Counted from the first letter of the stretch, positions 1 to 14,175 are shown. The stretch: DNA of 64,000 nucleotides from Adineta ricciae (GCA_905250025.1 CAJNOJ010000104.1:248001-312000), one strand, 5' to 3'. Made by a program: numbers and translations. Notes: generated by a model not told the origin, from the sequence alone.

Positions 1-402
1 GCATGATGTCGAAACATGATCGGTGCTGGTGGTGGTGGTAGTGGTAACGATAGGAGAAAGTCGTCGCCAATCGATGGTAGTTCTGGCTCGAATGGAGAAA
101 TGACATAGTCTAGGAAAAAATGCCTCCTTTTTCACTTTGATCTTATGTCTCATGCTAAGAAGAAGATTTATTCAGATTAGAGTAATACCTGATGGTTCTT
201 CTCTTGCCATGTCGTTCGTTATCTTCACAGTAGGCACATTTGCTTTCGAAGAACTTGTCTCCTTCTTCTCTTGCCTGCACCATGCACGAGATGGTTTGAC
301 TGCTGAACCTGATAGTTTATTCTGCTCTTGTGCTTTGAAACTCCACATGTTGCGAATCGTTTTAAAATCACCATCAACATTTGGCTTACAACTTGCCTCC
401 AT
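1..402 (-). CDS. 5' part of an unidentified proline-rich protein gene (runs off the window)
   Basis: Two exons can be joined. Exon 1 runs 402 to 189 and begins with MEASCKPNVDGDFKTIRN. It ends at a GT donor (188-187) in phase 1. Exon 2 starts at 109 after a TTTTTCCTAG acceptor, stays open to base 1, and reads DYVISPFEPELPSIGDD followed by a short run of prolines. The joined protein is hydrophilic, with Ser/Lys/Glu-rich stretches and no visible domain, signal peptide or membrane segment. The start was chosen because an in-frame ATG lies just downstream of an AG preceded by a T/C-rich stretch. I do not recognise the family. The proline run could be an SH3- or profilin-binding segment, but this is a guess. 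Confidence 0.5.
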
Positions 403-1503
403 GGTATAGCTTTCAGAGAAACGGACTCTTTCACAATCGAGTATGAGCTATCTTAGTCTGGCTTGAAATGATTGAGTAGAGAAGTAAATGAAGACATCTG
501 ATGAAATGCACTTTCTTCATACATAAAGGTATTTATTAAAATTAGAAGAATAAAACAGTAGTTTGACATATTTGTCTTTGGTAAGTCTGTGAGACAATAG
601 AAAGACTCGTGCTATGTAGACATATGAACCTCGATTTTTTTTTTCTACCTTGCAATATTAATTCTCTCAAACTCGACTTATGGAACACGAACGTCGGTGA
701 CGAAGAGGAGCCGATGTATCTCTGTAGATCAACGTAGAAACCTTTGAACATGAAAGAAGTATTAGAAATGCTTATAATCGTCACTCGTACTATACTAAGA
801 CAGAAATGTAAACATAGGTTTCGGAGCTTCCGTGATGAAGAAAGTATGTAATAAAAGCACGAAGAAATGTGAGAGAGCTACTGATTGGCCAGTAGAATCT
901 CCATGTACTTCATAAAAATCGTCATTGATCTTTACTAAGTCTGTATTAATAGAAATAAATGAATATTTAACAAAGAATAAATCGCAAATATACATGACAA
1001 GTAATATTTAAGGATTTCATCCGTTCACATTTATTAAAAATTCTGTAAAACGTATAAAATAGATCAAAAGTAAATATGTATGATATTGTCAGATGCCGAG
1101 AGTCGGTTTTAATATTGAATTAACAAAATACTTGTTTGACGCTGATCGATCGAGATGATCTTAGTCTTTCAACAACAATTCTATGCGCACTCAAATAATA
1201 TCTCTGTCATTCATATGAAAATCAAATAGTTCATACTAATAAATATGCAAGAGGGATCCAATCCTCGCGCTTGTCACTGATACTCAAACGATGATGAAAC
1301 ATCTCAATTCCTTATATTGTATTTTGGTATTATAGGTGCACATGTGCATTTGCACTGACATCCTCAAGAATGTTAACATTTAGTCGGAATTTTATTGTAA
1401 TAGTTTGATCAAATCACCAAAGAAGTCATACGAAAAAAAAATAGGACGGAAATAAAAAATCAAATAGTACAGTCATATGAAACACCACGATTTGCTCTCA
1501 ATA
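403..1503. other. Intergenic region, no gene seen
   Basis: AT-rich DNA between the divergent-looking 5' end of the first gene and the 3' end of nicastrin. Only short ORFs without codon structure or family resemblance occur. TTTATT (AATAAA on the minus strand) near 1031 could be a distant poly(A) signal for nicastrin. Confidence 0.6.
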
Positions 1504-3582
1504 TTAGGACGAAGAGGGCTGCAAGAGACTTAGTTTTGTAAAATACCGTAAGAAGAAGAAGGCAATGAAAGAAATTGAAAGCAGTAGAATACCAATAACA
1601 AGAGTGATTATTTCATGTGATTGGGTCGGAATGATAAATAATCGTAAACTAATCGTTGACCATCGACTTTCAGACCATGCTGGATATGTTGTATCTGCTA
1701 AATCATACTTATCAATGGCAAATGCCGGAGATGATGAGTAAGCAGATCGATAGTACGATCGCACACAATAACCCAAGAATTTCTCCTCCGTTGATATTGA
1801 TGGTGGATATCCACCAACGAATCGATACAATCGAAAGCTATCGTTTTTACCTTGTTCTTTGCATGCCGTTTCAGTCAAATTTAGTGCATCATATGTGCGA
1901 TCACGTAAGAAATAACTGAGAGTGTTTCGAACAAATGTAAATGTCGGTGTAGTGGCTGTCGGATAAGTATTGACGGAAAAAGGCAAAGATGTTTGATTGA
2001 ATGCGTCGAATGAACTACCAGAAGTTTCGTTGCTGACATTATGAATCAGAGGACAGTTGATGTTTTTCAAAACACAATACACAAGGTTATTGATAATTTC
2101 TTGTTCGATAGTGATGTTTTTGTTCAGACCAGTTGTCGTTTCAATGAGAGTCTGAGCCAATGGTTCAACAAGAGATTTAATCCATTGACTAAAATCAGTT
2201 GTTGTGTTGTATTCTAATGATGAAATATTGATTGATAATGTTGATGGATCATCAAAGAATGAATGATAGTAACGATTTGACAATTGACTTTGATTAGTTG
2301 ACGTCAAGATATACACAGGAAAGAATGATGACGATGTCTGTCGTAGAAAGATTTGTGAAGATGCCGGTGGAAGAGGAGCATCACGTGGCATTGGAACAAT
2401 TGTTGACGTTCTATTTGTCAAACTATTAATAAACGTCTCGTTGGCCAGATTGGATGGATGTGCATAAAGATTACTTTCGGAAAGTTGGCTAGTAAAACTC
2501 AATGCTTGAAATTCAATAACCGAATGAATGTGTTCTTTTCTAATACGTTCTTCATCTTTACTATCAGTCGGAAAATAGTTATTTTCCATATCGTACATAA
2601 ATCGGAATGAACCTGAATAATCCAGAGCATCGCCATCGAGCGTGACAAATATAATTTCTTTCTCGACCTTATTCAAATCTTCTTGTGCTTGTCCCATCAG
2701 ATGGGCAAGTGACAGAAATGCGATAAGTGATGTGGCTGGTTGTTGGGCACCACCTGTTGCACCATTTGCCTTTAAGAACATTTGAAAACTATCCGTTGTT
2801 GCTAATATTAATATAACCGATTTCAGGGGTCGCTGTTTCGGCATAATGGTCAATGGTTCAGGTAGTTTACTGTATATATTCAAGCCGCCAACCGGATCAC
2901 AAAGTGTTTCGGCCTCATCGATTAACGAATGTGAAATTTCACCTCGACGCATACATGTTTTCGATGTGTGTGCAGCATTTTGAAATGTTTTCAATTCTAA
3001 ACCACAAGACGAAGTGGATTGACTACTATTAAACCGTTGATAATAGCTTAGTAACAATTTATAATCGTCTTCTTCATCAATCAACATTATTGGAAATGGA
3101 AACGAACGGAAAAATAGTCCGTTGCCTTTCGGATTCCAATTAACTGCTTGTGTTTGGTTTAGATAGTACGAATGACGATGATTGGGACATTGATCATCTG
3201 GAGAAAAGTCTCCAGGTCGAGTTAGGTTTGATTTTAAGTAGACTAAAAGACCATTTAATTTGGTATCAAGACGTGTCATTAACTCATCCATATGTTCAGA
3301 ATCGAATAGATCAATATTGAGAGTAATAATGAATTTACCAATCGAATCGAGTGTCTTTTTATTTGTGAGAAACGAACGAAACTCATTTTCATCGTCAATC
3401 ATATGCATTCGACCGGAATTTCCTCGGGAAGATGATTGACAGCCAATTTCATGAGTAGCATTGACACGACGTACACAATAACGTGCACGATTGAATGTTA
3501 TGTACATCTCGTCCATGACACGCTTATTTTCGACATACGAAATTAAAAAAATTAACAAAACCAAAATAAATAAAGTACGCAT
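1504..3582 (-). CDS. NCSTN: Nicastrin, gamma-secretase subunit
   Basis: Nicastrin is the large type I glycoprotein of the gamma-secretase complex (with presenilin, APH1 and PEN2) and gates access of Notch-like substrates. The 692-aa protein is close to the 709 aa of human nicastrin. It starts with a hydrophobic signal peptide (residues 1-18), has many N-glycosylation sequons and paired cysteines in the ectodomain, and ends with one membrane segment (about residues 662-681) and a short tail. The central segment DYSGSFRFMYDMENNYFP matches the DYIGS-containing signature of the family. GGLNIYSKLPEPL and the following ILILATTDSFQMF also fit. The whole coding region is one exon, unlike most neighbours. 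A CTTTTTCTAG acceptor lies 6 nt upstream of the ATG, so the 5' leader is probably spliced, in cis or by spliced leader. Confidence 0.93.
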   Translation of the reverse strand: MRTLFILVLLIFLISYVENKRVMDEMYITFNRARYCVRRVNATHEIGCQSSSRGNSGRMHMIDDENEFRSFLTNKKTLDSIGKFIITLNIDLFDSEHMDELMTRLDTKLNGLLVYLKSNLTRPGDFSPDDQCPNHRHSYYLNQTQAVNWNPKGNGLFFRSFPFPIMLIDEEDDYKLLLSYYQRFNSSQSTSSCGLELKTFQNAAHTSKTCMRRGEISHSLIDEAETLCDPVGGLNIYSKLPEPLTIMPKQRPLKSVILILATTDSFQMFLKANGATGGAQQPATSLIAFLSLAHLMGQAQEDLNKVEKEIIFVTLDGDALDYSGSFRFMYDMENNYFPTDSKDEERIRKEHIHSVIEFQALSFTSQLSESNLYAHPSNLANETFINSLTNRTSTIVPMPRDAPLPPASSQIFLRQTSSSFFPVYILTSTNQSQLSNRYYHSFFDDPSTLSINISSLEYNTTTDFSQWIKSLVEPLAQTLIETTTGLNKNITIEQEIINNLVYCVLKNINCPLIHNVSNETSGSSFDAFNQTSLPFSVNTYPTATTPTFTFVRNTLSYFLRDRTYDALNLTETACKEQGKNDSFRLYRFVGGYPPSISTEEKFLGYCVRSYYRSAYSSSPAFAIDKYDLADTTYPAWSESRWSTISLRLFIIPTQSHEIITLVIGILLLSISFIAFFFLRYFTKLSLLQPSSS

Positions 3583-4798
3583 ATCGATCTAGAAAAAGAA
3601 TTCGTTGAGTATAGAAGTAGACCTGTTATTTGTTTAGTGACTTTCAAAATACAAGAGATTGAAATATCCGAGAAGCAATAAATGAAAGTGAGTATCGGAG
3701 CACGGGAAAGAACTCTCAACTGCATGACTAGATCATCCAAGAACGATAGAAAAAGTGTGGCCTACACAGAGTTGAATCTATTTGTGAAAAAGATCATTTT
3801 CAAATTGAAATAAACGAAACTACTCAAACGAAATCGAAACCTACCTGATTACATTCAGCAATCTGTTTGGTACATCGAAATGAACCAATAGACAGTGCAC
3901 TCCCAGCTATCATACTATTTTAAGAATATTTCTTGTATATAGTCACAAAAGCTGAACTGTAGACCAGACAGACTCTCATGATGAACGTAAGGAGATGTTA
4001 TGAAGTAATGATCATTCAATGTACAGATGTCACCACTGAGCAAGCTGAGGGTGTGGGTGTGGGGGTGAGGGTGTGGGTGGGTTATGAAAAAGAAGTGTGA
4101 GTGCATCCGATCCTTCACATCATCGACGCTTCTTATTGAATGAAGAAAAAAATGAGTATAGAATATCATTGTCTGAGTAGCACGTCCCACAAGAACTTTT
4201 CTCATCTTCCTTTTACCAACTGTTCGTATTTGTATAATGAAGTCAGAAAAGTTAGATATTGGATGAATGATGATCAATCTGTCGAAATTGTTAAATGTGA
4301 CCTAGTGAACACAGAATAAAGACGCCGTTTTATCAAGCGCGCATCACCGGTGTGTTTCAGACGTATACACTATAGTGGTACAAAATAGCAAGACGAATCA
4401 CATAGCCAAATAGTTTGGAATAGAATTGATTTCAAACAAGATGCGCTAATCACAATTAATAGCCTGCAACTACTACCACAGTATCACATCGAATCTGGTA
4501 GAGTTAGTTCATCAATGGTTATGCATTCCACGCGTCATAAAAGTAAAAGATGAGAATAGATGGCGTATTATAGATAAGAATACATCAAGATTACTGAAGA
4601 GGTATCACTTTAACATTTCAAACTATTATGGTAGAATAAGTCGCTTAGATTTATCTTTTATCTATGCTGATTTATTATACGGTATCCACAGAACATACAT
4701 TCTTCGCTCGTGCGTATATCATTTCAGTTTATTATTGGTGCTGATCATTATTCCTTTTGTCAGGAAAATTCTTATAACAAACTCTTTCTTTTAGAAAC
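3583..4798. other. Divergent intergenic region between nicastrin and the TMEM216-like gene
   Basis: Holds the presumed promoters of both neighbours and a G-rich TGTGGG-like array at 4047-4081. I see no coding exon; the ORF reading through 3915-4277 on the minus strand is only the C-rich complement of that array plus low-complexity sequence. Confidence 0.6.
4047..4081 (+). repeat. Short TGTGGG-like (bdelloid telomere-type) array
   Basis: About 35 nt made of degenerate GGGTGTGGG units, including perfect copies of TGTGGG interspersed with TGAGGG and TGGG variants. Bdelloid telomeres are reported to consist of TGTGGG repeats, so this looks like a small interstitial telomeric tract. It has at least four G-runs of three or more and could fold as a G-quadruplex. 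Confidence 0.6.
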
Positions 4799-5296
4799 AT
4801 GTTTCTTACTGTATCTGATCCATCGAGTACAGCTCTTCATATTCTTTTACATGCCAATATTGCCTATACGATCTTTTGGCTCCTGGCAGAAATCCTTCTG
4901 TTTGTTTTCAAATATTACAATCTATACAGTGTGCGCCATGCATTTGGCTTGGAATTATCATCTGTATTTATGTTGTGTCTCAATGATTTCATTCGTCTTT
5001 TTTTCGGAATTAAAGGCAATTTACTGTTGAATATTAAACTTCTCGTTCTTTTTATTGTTTATGGATTATTTTGTGCAATTGGTTTTGTTTTCTTCCTTCG
5101 CTTTCAATCCTTTGCTACGCGAACTGAAGTGTTTCTTTCAGGGATCAGTCTACTGTTAATTCTAATCGAAACTTTACTGGCCATTATCACACTTGTTCGC
5201 AATAGTCGTGCAATGCCTGTTCTAACAAAACAACAACAACTCCTACGATTGAATCGAGCGCAACAACGATTTCAACGCTCGATAAAATCTGATTAA
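4799..5296 (+). CDS. TMEM216/TMEM80-like four-pass ciliary membrane protein
   Basis: The 165-aa single-exon protein has four hydrophobic segments (roughly residues 17-40, 54-75, 79-100, 113-132) and a basic, Gln-rich tail. The segment DFIRLFFGIKGNLL matches the Transmemb_17 family signature seen in TMEM216, TMEM80 and TMEM17 (IRLFFGxKGNL). TMEM216 and TMEM17 act with the Meckel/tectonic complex at the ciliary transition zone, so a role in cilium gating is expected. Which of the paralogues it is cannot be decided by eye; the spacing is nearest TMEM216/TMEM80. A TTTCTTTTAG acceptor ends 4 nt before the ATG. An AATAAA lies at 5340-5345. The gene is convergent with NKX6. Confidence 0.75.
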   Translation: MFLTVSDPSSTALHILLHANIAYTIFWLLAEILLFVFKYYNLYSVRHAFGLELSSVFMLCLNDFIRLFFGIKGNLLLNIKLLVLFIVYGLFCAIGFVFFLRFQSFATRTEVFLSGISLLLILIETLLAIITLVRNSRAMPVLTKQQQLLRLNRAQQRFQRSIKSD

Positions 5297-5633
5297 TATT
5301 GAAATAGTATAAAAAATCATTTTGTTCATGAAAATATGCAATAAATTGCTTGCAAAACTGACAGTAGTGCAATGTTGAAATAGTTGATCTACTAATAGAA
5401 TATATTTTATGACTATGCACGCGACAATAGTAAACGCGCATGAATATAGAAAAAGAGAAGAGACGAAAAAAAACAAATTCGATTTGAAGAGCGCATATTG
5501 AACAAAAGATAATGTGTAACAAACGGAAATAAATGTACACAATAAACTTTATTTTCACAAATAGCTGAAACACTAAAACAAGAGGAGAAGAAGAAGAAGA
5601 AGAAGAAAGAGAAAAAGTCAATGAGGAGTAATT
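5297..5633. other. Convergent 3' region between TMEM216-like and NKX6
   Basis: Contains 3' UTRs of both genes, an AATAAA for the plus-strand gene at 5340, and a GAA/GAG simple repeat at about 5581-5618. No gene seen. Confidence 0.6.
5581..5618 (+). repeat. GAA-rich simple repeat
   Basis: Run of (GAA/GAG) triplets, polypyrimidine on the NKX6 strand, lying in the presumed NKX6 3' UTR just downstream of its stop. Confidence 0.7.
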
Positions 5634-7969
5634 TTAAGTTGAATTCGAATCAGAGTCTATCGTTGGAATTGATTCATCATTTCGTTGCTGTTTATTGCGT
5701 TTACCGGATGGACCATGGGCTTCAGCAGCATGCTTCTTTCGCCATTTCGTTCGTCTAAAACAGAGATTAGAGTCACAAAAAGCAACAAAACAACGTATCT
5801 ATACCTATTTTGAAACCAAACCTAAAAAAGAAACAGCACGAAATGTTTTTACTCATCAAACTACAGAAGAATCACGAGATCCCTTACTTTTACTTGTGCT
5901 TCACTCATTGATAATTGACAAGCAAGTCGTGATCTTTCTGTTCCTGCTAAATATTTCGTGTTCTCAAACATTTTCTCCAATGCAAAAATCTGATGTCCAG
6001 TAAATGTCGGTCGGCTGCTTTTTCGTTTCATATCTTTCGCTGATTCATTACCACTTATCATACTTGAATAATGTGTGACTTGTGCATTGTCCATCGGCAC
6101 ACCTAAAAACGACAGACACATATTTTCTTCCATAAAACTTCATTTGTTTATCAGAGAAAGCAATCAGAAGTAACGGCTTATTAATAACTATTCGTGTGCG
6201 TGCGTATTGTAAACACACTTGAGAGAGAGAGAGAGTGAAAAAAAGAGTCAAAACAAATGATTACAAAGATTGACGTGCTCCTTGATGATGCCATTGTTTA
6301 TTGTGATCTTCTCATTTCTCTTCGTTTTTCTTTCCGAATGAATGCGCTTTTTCAATTGATCTCACGATGTTTGATGACAGTTTCACGAACGCACCGGCAA
6401 AATCACTTTGCAATCGATCATCGAATGTGTATAATTATCAATTAGATGATGCTCATCAGAGAAAATAATCTTTACGTCCAAAACTTATCCTCTTTGTCAC
6501 TGATAGATTATTCATATTCAGGACTTTTAATGATCTACATTAAGATGCAAAGATCATTCATTTGTCGTTAGAATTTCAAATGTACGCACAACATCTTTTT
6601 TTCGAAATCGATAAAAATTAAAGAGAATGCTTCATTGACAATGAATGACATTATCGTATCGACGGAAGCGGCTTTCTCTGCCTTTCCTAATATCATTTCC
6701 ATAGTTTATTGCTATCGTCATCCGTTGTTTTTTCTCATAAGATTGATTCGAATCATTACACTTCGAGATCTTGATAGGGGAAAATAAGACTTTTTCTTCC
6801 TTGTTTGCATAAGAACAGGATCTGAACGAGAGACGAAAAAAAAACAGAGGATCAACTGAACGACAATGGATGCTCTCGTCACGCCCTTTTGCTTTATGAA
6901 TAGAAATCGAAGACATGACACGTGCAATTTTTTTTGCCTACTGCTGGTGCCATTAAGTGTGTTGATGCGGTTAAAAAACGATTAAAAAACAACAGACAAA
7001 TTTCTAGTTGTGTGACAAATTGGCTCTCAATCATGCAACGTCTGGTGTTGATCGATCGACTGAAATGATGCGATCATATTCAGACAAATGTTGCCTGATA
7101 GATCAAACTCAACTGGCTCTTGATATTAAAACATAACGGTGTCATTTGATTTGACTTTATAGGTATATATATATACACGTATGCATACCAGCGAAATGTA
7201 GGCAAAGAGAAGAAAGAAAAAACGCACCGGAAATCTATTGTCAAATGCCGTTCTGTATTACATAAAAAACGAGCTAGCGAATGTAGAAAAATGTGCAGAT
7301 GTAATGCGACGGCAACAAATATTATAAATCATCCTTCCAATCATTGAATAACCATTAAGAAAGGGAATGAATAGATGAATGAATAGAGAGATGTATATAT
7401 GTATGTATATACCTATGAATGAGGTATCGAGCAAGCTCTTCTCTTCACAATGGGATGGTATAAATGAGTTTGAAGAAAAGTTTACCTTTTGTTGTATGTT
7501 GTGGATGCCATGCGGAGGTGTTTGATGTGGTTGTTTGTGCCATAGGTATTTGTGACCAATCATCTCTTGGAAGGAAATTATTCGATGGTGGTGTCAACAC
7601 TGAGGGATGATGATGGTGATTTTGCTGGATATAATTAAATTGAGTTAGGTTCAATGTAGTGGTCGAGGAAGGATTCGAACGTGAAAGAAGGAAATCATTC
7701 GATAGAGGTGGAGAACTTCCCGAACTTGAACTACATGCACTGGAATCGAAAAGAACTTTGTTTGCTGCAGGTTGTTGAATGTAGGAAGCTTTCTCTATCC
7801 CTCCTCCGTTGGATGTTGCTGTCGATGATGCTGATGACGAGAAGAATGAAGGCAATGGACTACCAGAAAACCAGAAATTCGGCTGATGTTGATTTGATGT
7901 ACTTGCCGTTGATAGCATTATCTCATCTAAGCAAGAGGAATTTTCAAGCGACGATGATGGTAATAACAT
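5634..7969 (-). CDS. NKX6: NK6-class homeobox transcription factor
   Basis: Four exons: 7969-7486, 6102-5888, 5821-5805 and 5754-5634; all phases close, giving 278 aa. The N-terminal exon is rich in Ser, Asn, Gln and His, as in transcription factor activation/repression regions. The homeodomain begins [20 protein letters not shown], continues with the NK6-typical FENTKYLAG, and ends [19 protein letters not shown]. This closely follows vertebrate NKX6.1/6.2. NK6 proteins repress alternative fates in neural and endocrine tissue. The third exon is only 17 nt and encodes V47 to part of R52 of the homeodomain. Intron 1 (6103-7485) is 1.38 kb, far above the local norm. One nucleotide before the ATG lies a TTTATTCTAG acceptor; a GTAAGT donor at 8026 could splice a 5' UTR exon to it, or the protein could start further upstream. 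Confidence 0.92.
5805..5821 (-). other. 17-nt coding microexon in NKX6 (VWFQN plus part of Arg)
   Basis: Between a TTTTTTAG acceptor and a GTATAG donor, the 17 nt GTTTGGTTTCAAAATAG encode V-W-F-Q-N and the first two bases of an Arg codon; exon 3 supplies the last base. Without it the flanking exons cannot give an intact recognition helix. The introns on either side are 66 and 50 nt. Confidence 0.88.
6103..7485 (-). other. Long first intron of NKX6
   Basis: GT donor at 7485-7484 and AG acceptor at 6104-6103. At 1,383 nt it is over twenty times the typical intron here. It holds a GA dinucleotide run near 6221-6235, a TA run near 7164-7173 and otherwise unremarkable AT-rich sequence. No ORF inside has family resemblance. 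Enhancers are a reasonable guess for a developmental gene. Confidence 0.6.
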
Positions 7970-9089
7970 ACTAGAATAAAGAAATCAAGCGATAGATTTC
8001 GTTTTCAATCTCGAATATTAACTTACCACCAAATAAAAAACTTCAATATTGTCTCTTTGTTTCTTTTAAACGATTTGTTATTAGTTTTTAATATTTGAAT
8101 AATGAGAGAGAAGGGAGAAAAAGAGAAATTTATTTATGATTGTATTTCCGTTCGAACAATTAATCAAGTGTTTCTTGTCGTCGCGTCTCTGTTGACGATG
8201 TGTGTGATGTGTGCTTGTATGTATATGTGTGAATCGCTTTTCAATAGATAATTTGATTTGCTCTCTCCTTCTCTCGCTCTATTTTACCTTCTTTCTCCCT
8301 TTTCTCTTAATGGATATCGATCTTTCTCTCCCTTCATCTCAATCGACAGAACGGATCGATTTCTTATTGGCTAGATCGTCGAATAATTCCCATTCGTTCG
8401 CCATCTCTCTTCCGTTTAAGGAAAAGAACGATGATAAGAAAAAGAGTGTTCCTCCTGTCTTCCTATGAGACTATTATTCAAATTATGCAAATGAGTAGAA
8501 TATTCCATCTTTTCAAATGTTAATACCCATTCATCAATCATTGAGCATTTTATTTCGATCCCCATCTTCGTATCCTTTCAAGATAAAAAAAAAAGAACTC
8601 GAAAAGTTTTTCTCTCGATCTACTTAAGAAACATATATTGGACTACCATTAATACATACACATATTTCTCCCAAATATTCGTCCTATAAACACTCTCATA
8701 TAGCATCCCATTTACATACTATACTGTGTATATGCTTACTAAACACAACCATCGAAGAAATCAAATTGCAATTATAGCCATTGCTCGTCGTTCTATCGCA
8801 TAAACAAGGCGAACGCGCGAGAAGAGAGATGTGTCAAAAGAGAAAGCTTCGCAACTAACACATACAAAAGCAAATCGGACAATAGAAGAATGTTTGGAAA
8901 GATTTAATTAGAGAATATAACCATTTGCTTCAATTTTTCACACTAACAAGAAGAAATGATCAAAACAACTGAATAGAAATCCATAATTTATTAATCATAA
9001 ATTATCAAATCATCACAAGAAAAATATCAATTAATATCGAATCAAGCTGTTTTGAAGAAAAAAAAACGAAGCAAAAGAGCGTTACTCAA
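7970..9089. other. NKX6 upstream region and 3' flank of the GST gene
   Basis: A likely 5' UTR exon of NKX6 ends at 8027 (donor GGTG|GTAAGT, intron 8026-7971, 56 nt). Farther on, a pyrimidine-rich stretch on the plus strand (about 8260-8345) and AT-rich sequence. No coding exon recognised. Confidence 0.5.
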
Positions 9090-9946
9090 TTAAAGTTTCG
9101 ATTTTTGATCTTTCAATATTGCCGTCCTCATGCGCATAGGCACTGCATGTGTCTCATCGAAATAAGGCTGAGTTTCGTTTTTCACTCGCTGCATCCAGTC
9201 CTGAACACGAGAAAATTTTTCTCGATCGAAATTATACCCTGCAGCAATCGGTTGCATCAATTCACAAATACCTAAATATAAACGTTAATTATATTGTCGA
9301 ACATATCGTATTTGATTAATGTGATTTACCGAGTAAATCAGCGAAGGTTAAATGATCGCCACCGAGGTATGATGAACGAGCTAACCAAACATTTTCAAGA
9401 TCACCGAGCGAATCTTCCAAACGTCCTTGCCATTTTTCTAATTCACGTTCATTTATTGGCTTGTTTGTCAAACGCGGCGTGATGATCTGTAAGGAACGAA
9501 AATTGATATTCGATGCAAATAAAATTAGTATAGGAAGACTTTTGTTCGAAAGTACATTGCACCATTGGAACGTAGATTTAGATGTTGCCAATTGGCATAT
9601 TCGTTAACTCGAGCACGAGCTTTCACTTCTTTAGGATACCAGTCGAATTTTTCATATTTGTCACAAAGATACATGAAGATTGCCACACTGAAATATCGAA
9701 GGTGGCTTTTGGTAATGCGAGATTCCTTTGTCTTGCATATACAAACCTTTCTGTAAGGAGAAAACCTGAATCGCCGATAACTGGGACTTTTTTAAATGGA
9801 TTGATTCGACTAAATTCATCGGTAGTATTTTCTAATTTTCGTAAGGCAATCTCCTTTGATTCAAATGGAATACCAGTCATTTTCAGAAAGATGTACAAAG
9901 CCCGACAAGGCTGCGACATTAAATCGTAGTAGAATATCAATGGCAT
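9090..9946 (-). CDS. Glutathione S-transferase, theta class
   Basis: Four exons: 9946-9747, 9687-9540, 9486-9330 and 9271-9090; phases close, giving 228 aa, the usual theta-class length. The N-terminal thioredoxin-like domain reads YYDLMSQPCRALYIF, with Ser11 at the catalytic position of theta enzymes, then NPFKKVPVIGDSGFLLTES with the glutathione-binding VP and ES motifs. The C-terminal helical domain contains YANWQHLNLRSNGAMYFRTK and GGDHLTFADLLGICELMQP. It conjugates glutathione to electrophiles, including halogenated compounds and peroxide products, in the cytosol. The exon 2 donor (AAA|GTCTTC) is less typical but is the one that keeps frame and family alignment. A CTTCTTTCAG acceptor abuts the ATG directly. 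Confidence 0.92.
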
Positions 9947-10029
9947 CTGAAAGAAGAATACAACGAGATCTTCATTAAAACTGATGAGTACGAAAAGAGC
10001 GCGATGTTTGTGTTTTCTTATTCGTTATA

Positions 10030-10254
10030 ATGCCATCTATGATAGATGTGACTCTGCCATTATTGACTTTGGTGACTTTGCTGAGCAGCTGTGTTCTTTT
10101 GAAGCGTATGGAAATGTTGAAATGTGACATCAAAGAAAAGAAATTCGACATTCAAACGACAGAAGAAAATCTCGGCCATTTGAATACGAATCTCAGTCGA
10201 TCGATTCTGACGAAATTACGCCTCTTGGATCGTCTATCATCGTCCCAAGTCTAG
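10030..10254 (+). CDS. Small single-pass membrane protein ORF (hypothetical)
   Basis: A 74-aa ORF with an N-terminal hydrophobic segment (about residues 6-24) followed by a charged, heptad-like region ending in SSSQV. It is divergent from the GST gene with 83 nt between the ATGs, and is followed by AT-rich sequence with AATAAAA-type signals near 10325. I recognise no family. Its codon pattern looks protein-like and it may be a small tail-out membrane or mitochondrial protein, but no splice or homology evidence supports it, so it could be a chance ORF. Confidence 0.4.
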   Translation: MPSMIDVTLPLLTLVTLLSSCVLLKRMEMLKCDIKEKKFDIQTTEENLGHLNTNLSRSILTKLRLLDRLSSSQV

Positions 10255-10604
10255 AAACACAGGGTGTTATTTATCATAGAATTTCTTCATTTTGATTTCA
10301 AACAAAAAAAAATATACAGAAATTGAAATAAAACAAATGAATTTTGTATCAGCACGTTTGCGCATTAGTTCGCAAGGTGAAGCAAAAACTTGTGCGTACA
10401 TGGGTTTGTGTTTTTTCGTTTCTGAAAAGATGAAACACTAATACTAGATAATGAAGAAAGGGAGAGAAAGAAACAAGCAAGCAAACAAACAACAAAAGCA
10501 GCAATATAAATAGGTAAACAGAATGATAATATTATTCGCATGAAATTACAAACTAAAAAAGTAAATGAGATCAAAAGATTGGAGAAGTTTTTTGTTCGAG
10601 AAAT
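10255..10604. other. Convergent 3' region, no gene seen
   Basis: AT-rich sequence between the small ORF and the 3' end of WDR47, with several AATAAA-like motifs on the plus strand near 10325-10340. Confidence 0.5.

Positions 10605-14175
<3,571 letters not shown>

Noticed and set aside
3915-4277. 120-aa minus-strand ORF with His/Pro/Thr repeats
   Set aside because: It reads through the complement of the TGTGGG-like array and low-complexity DNA; no family resemblance.
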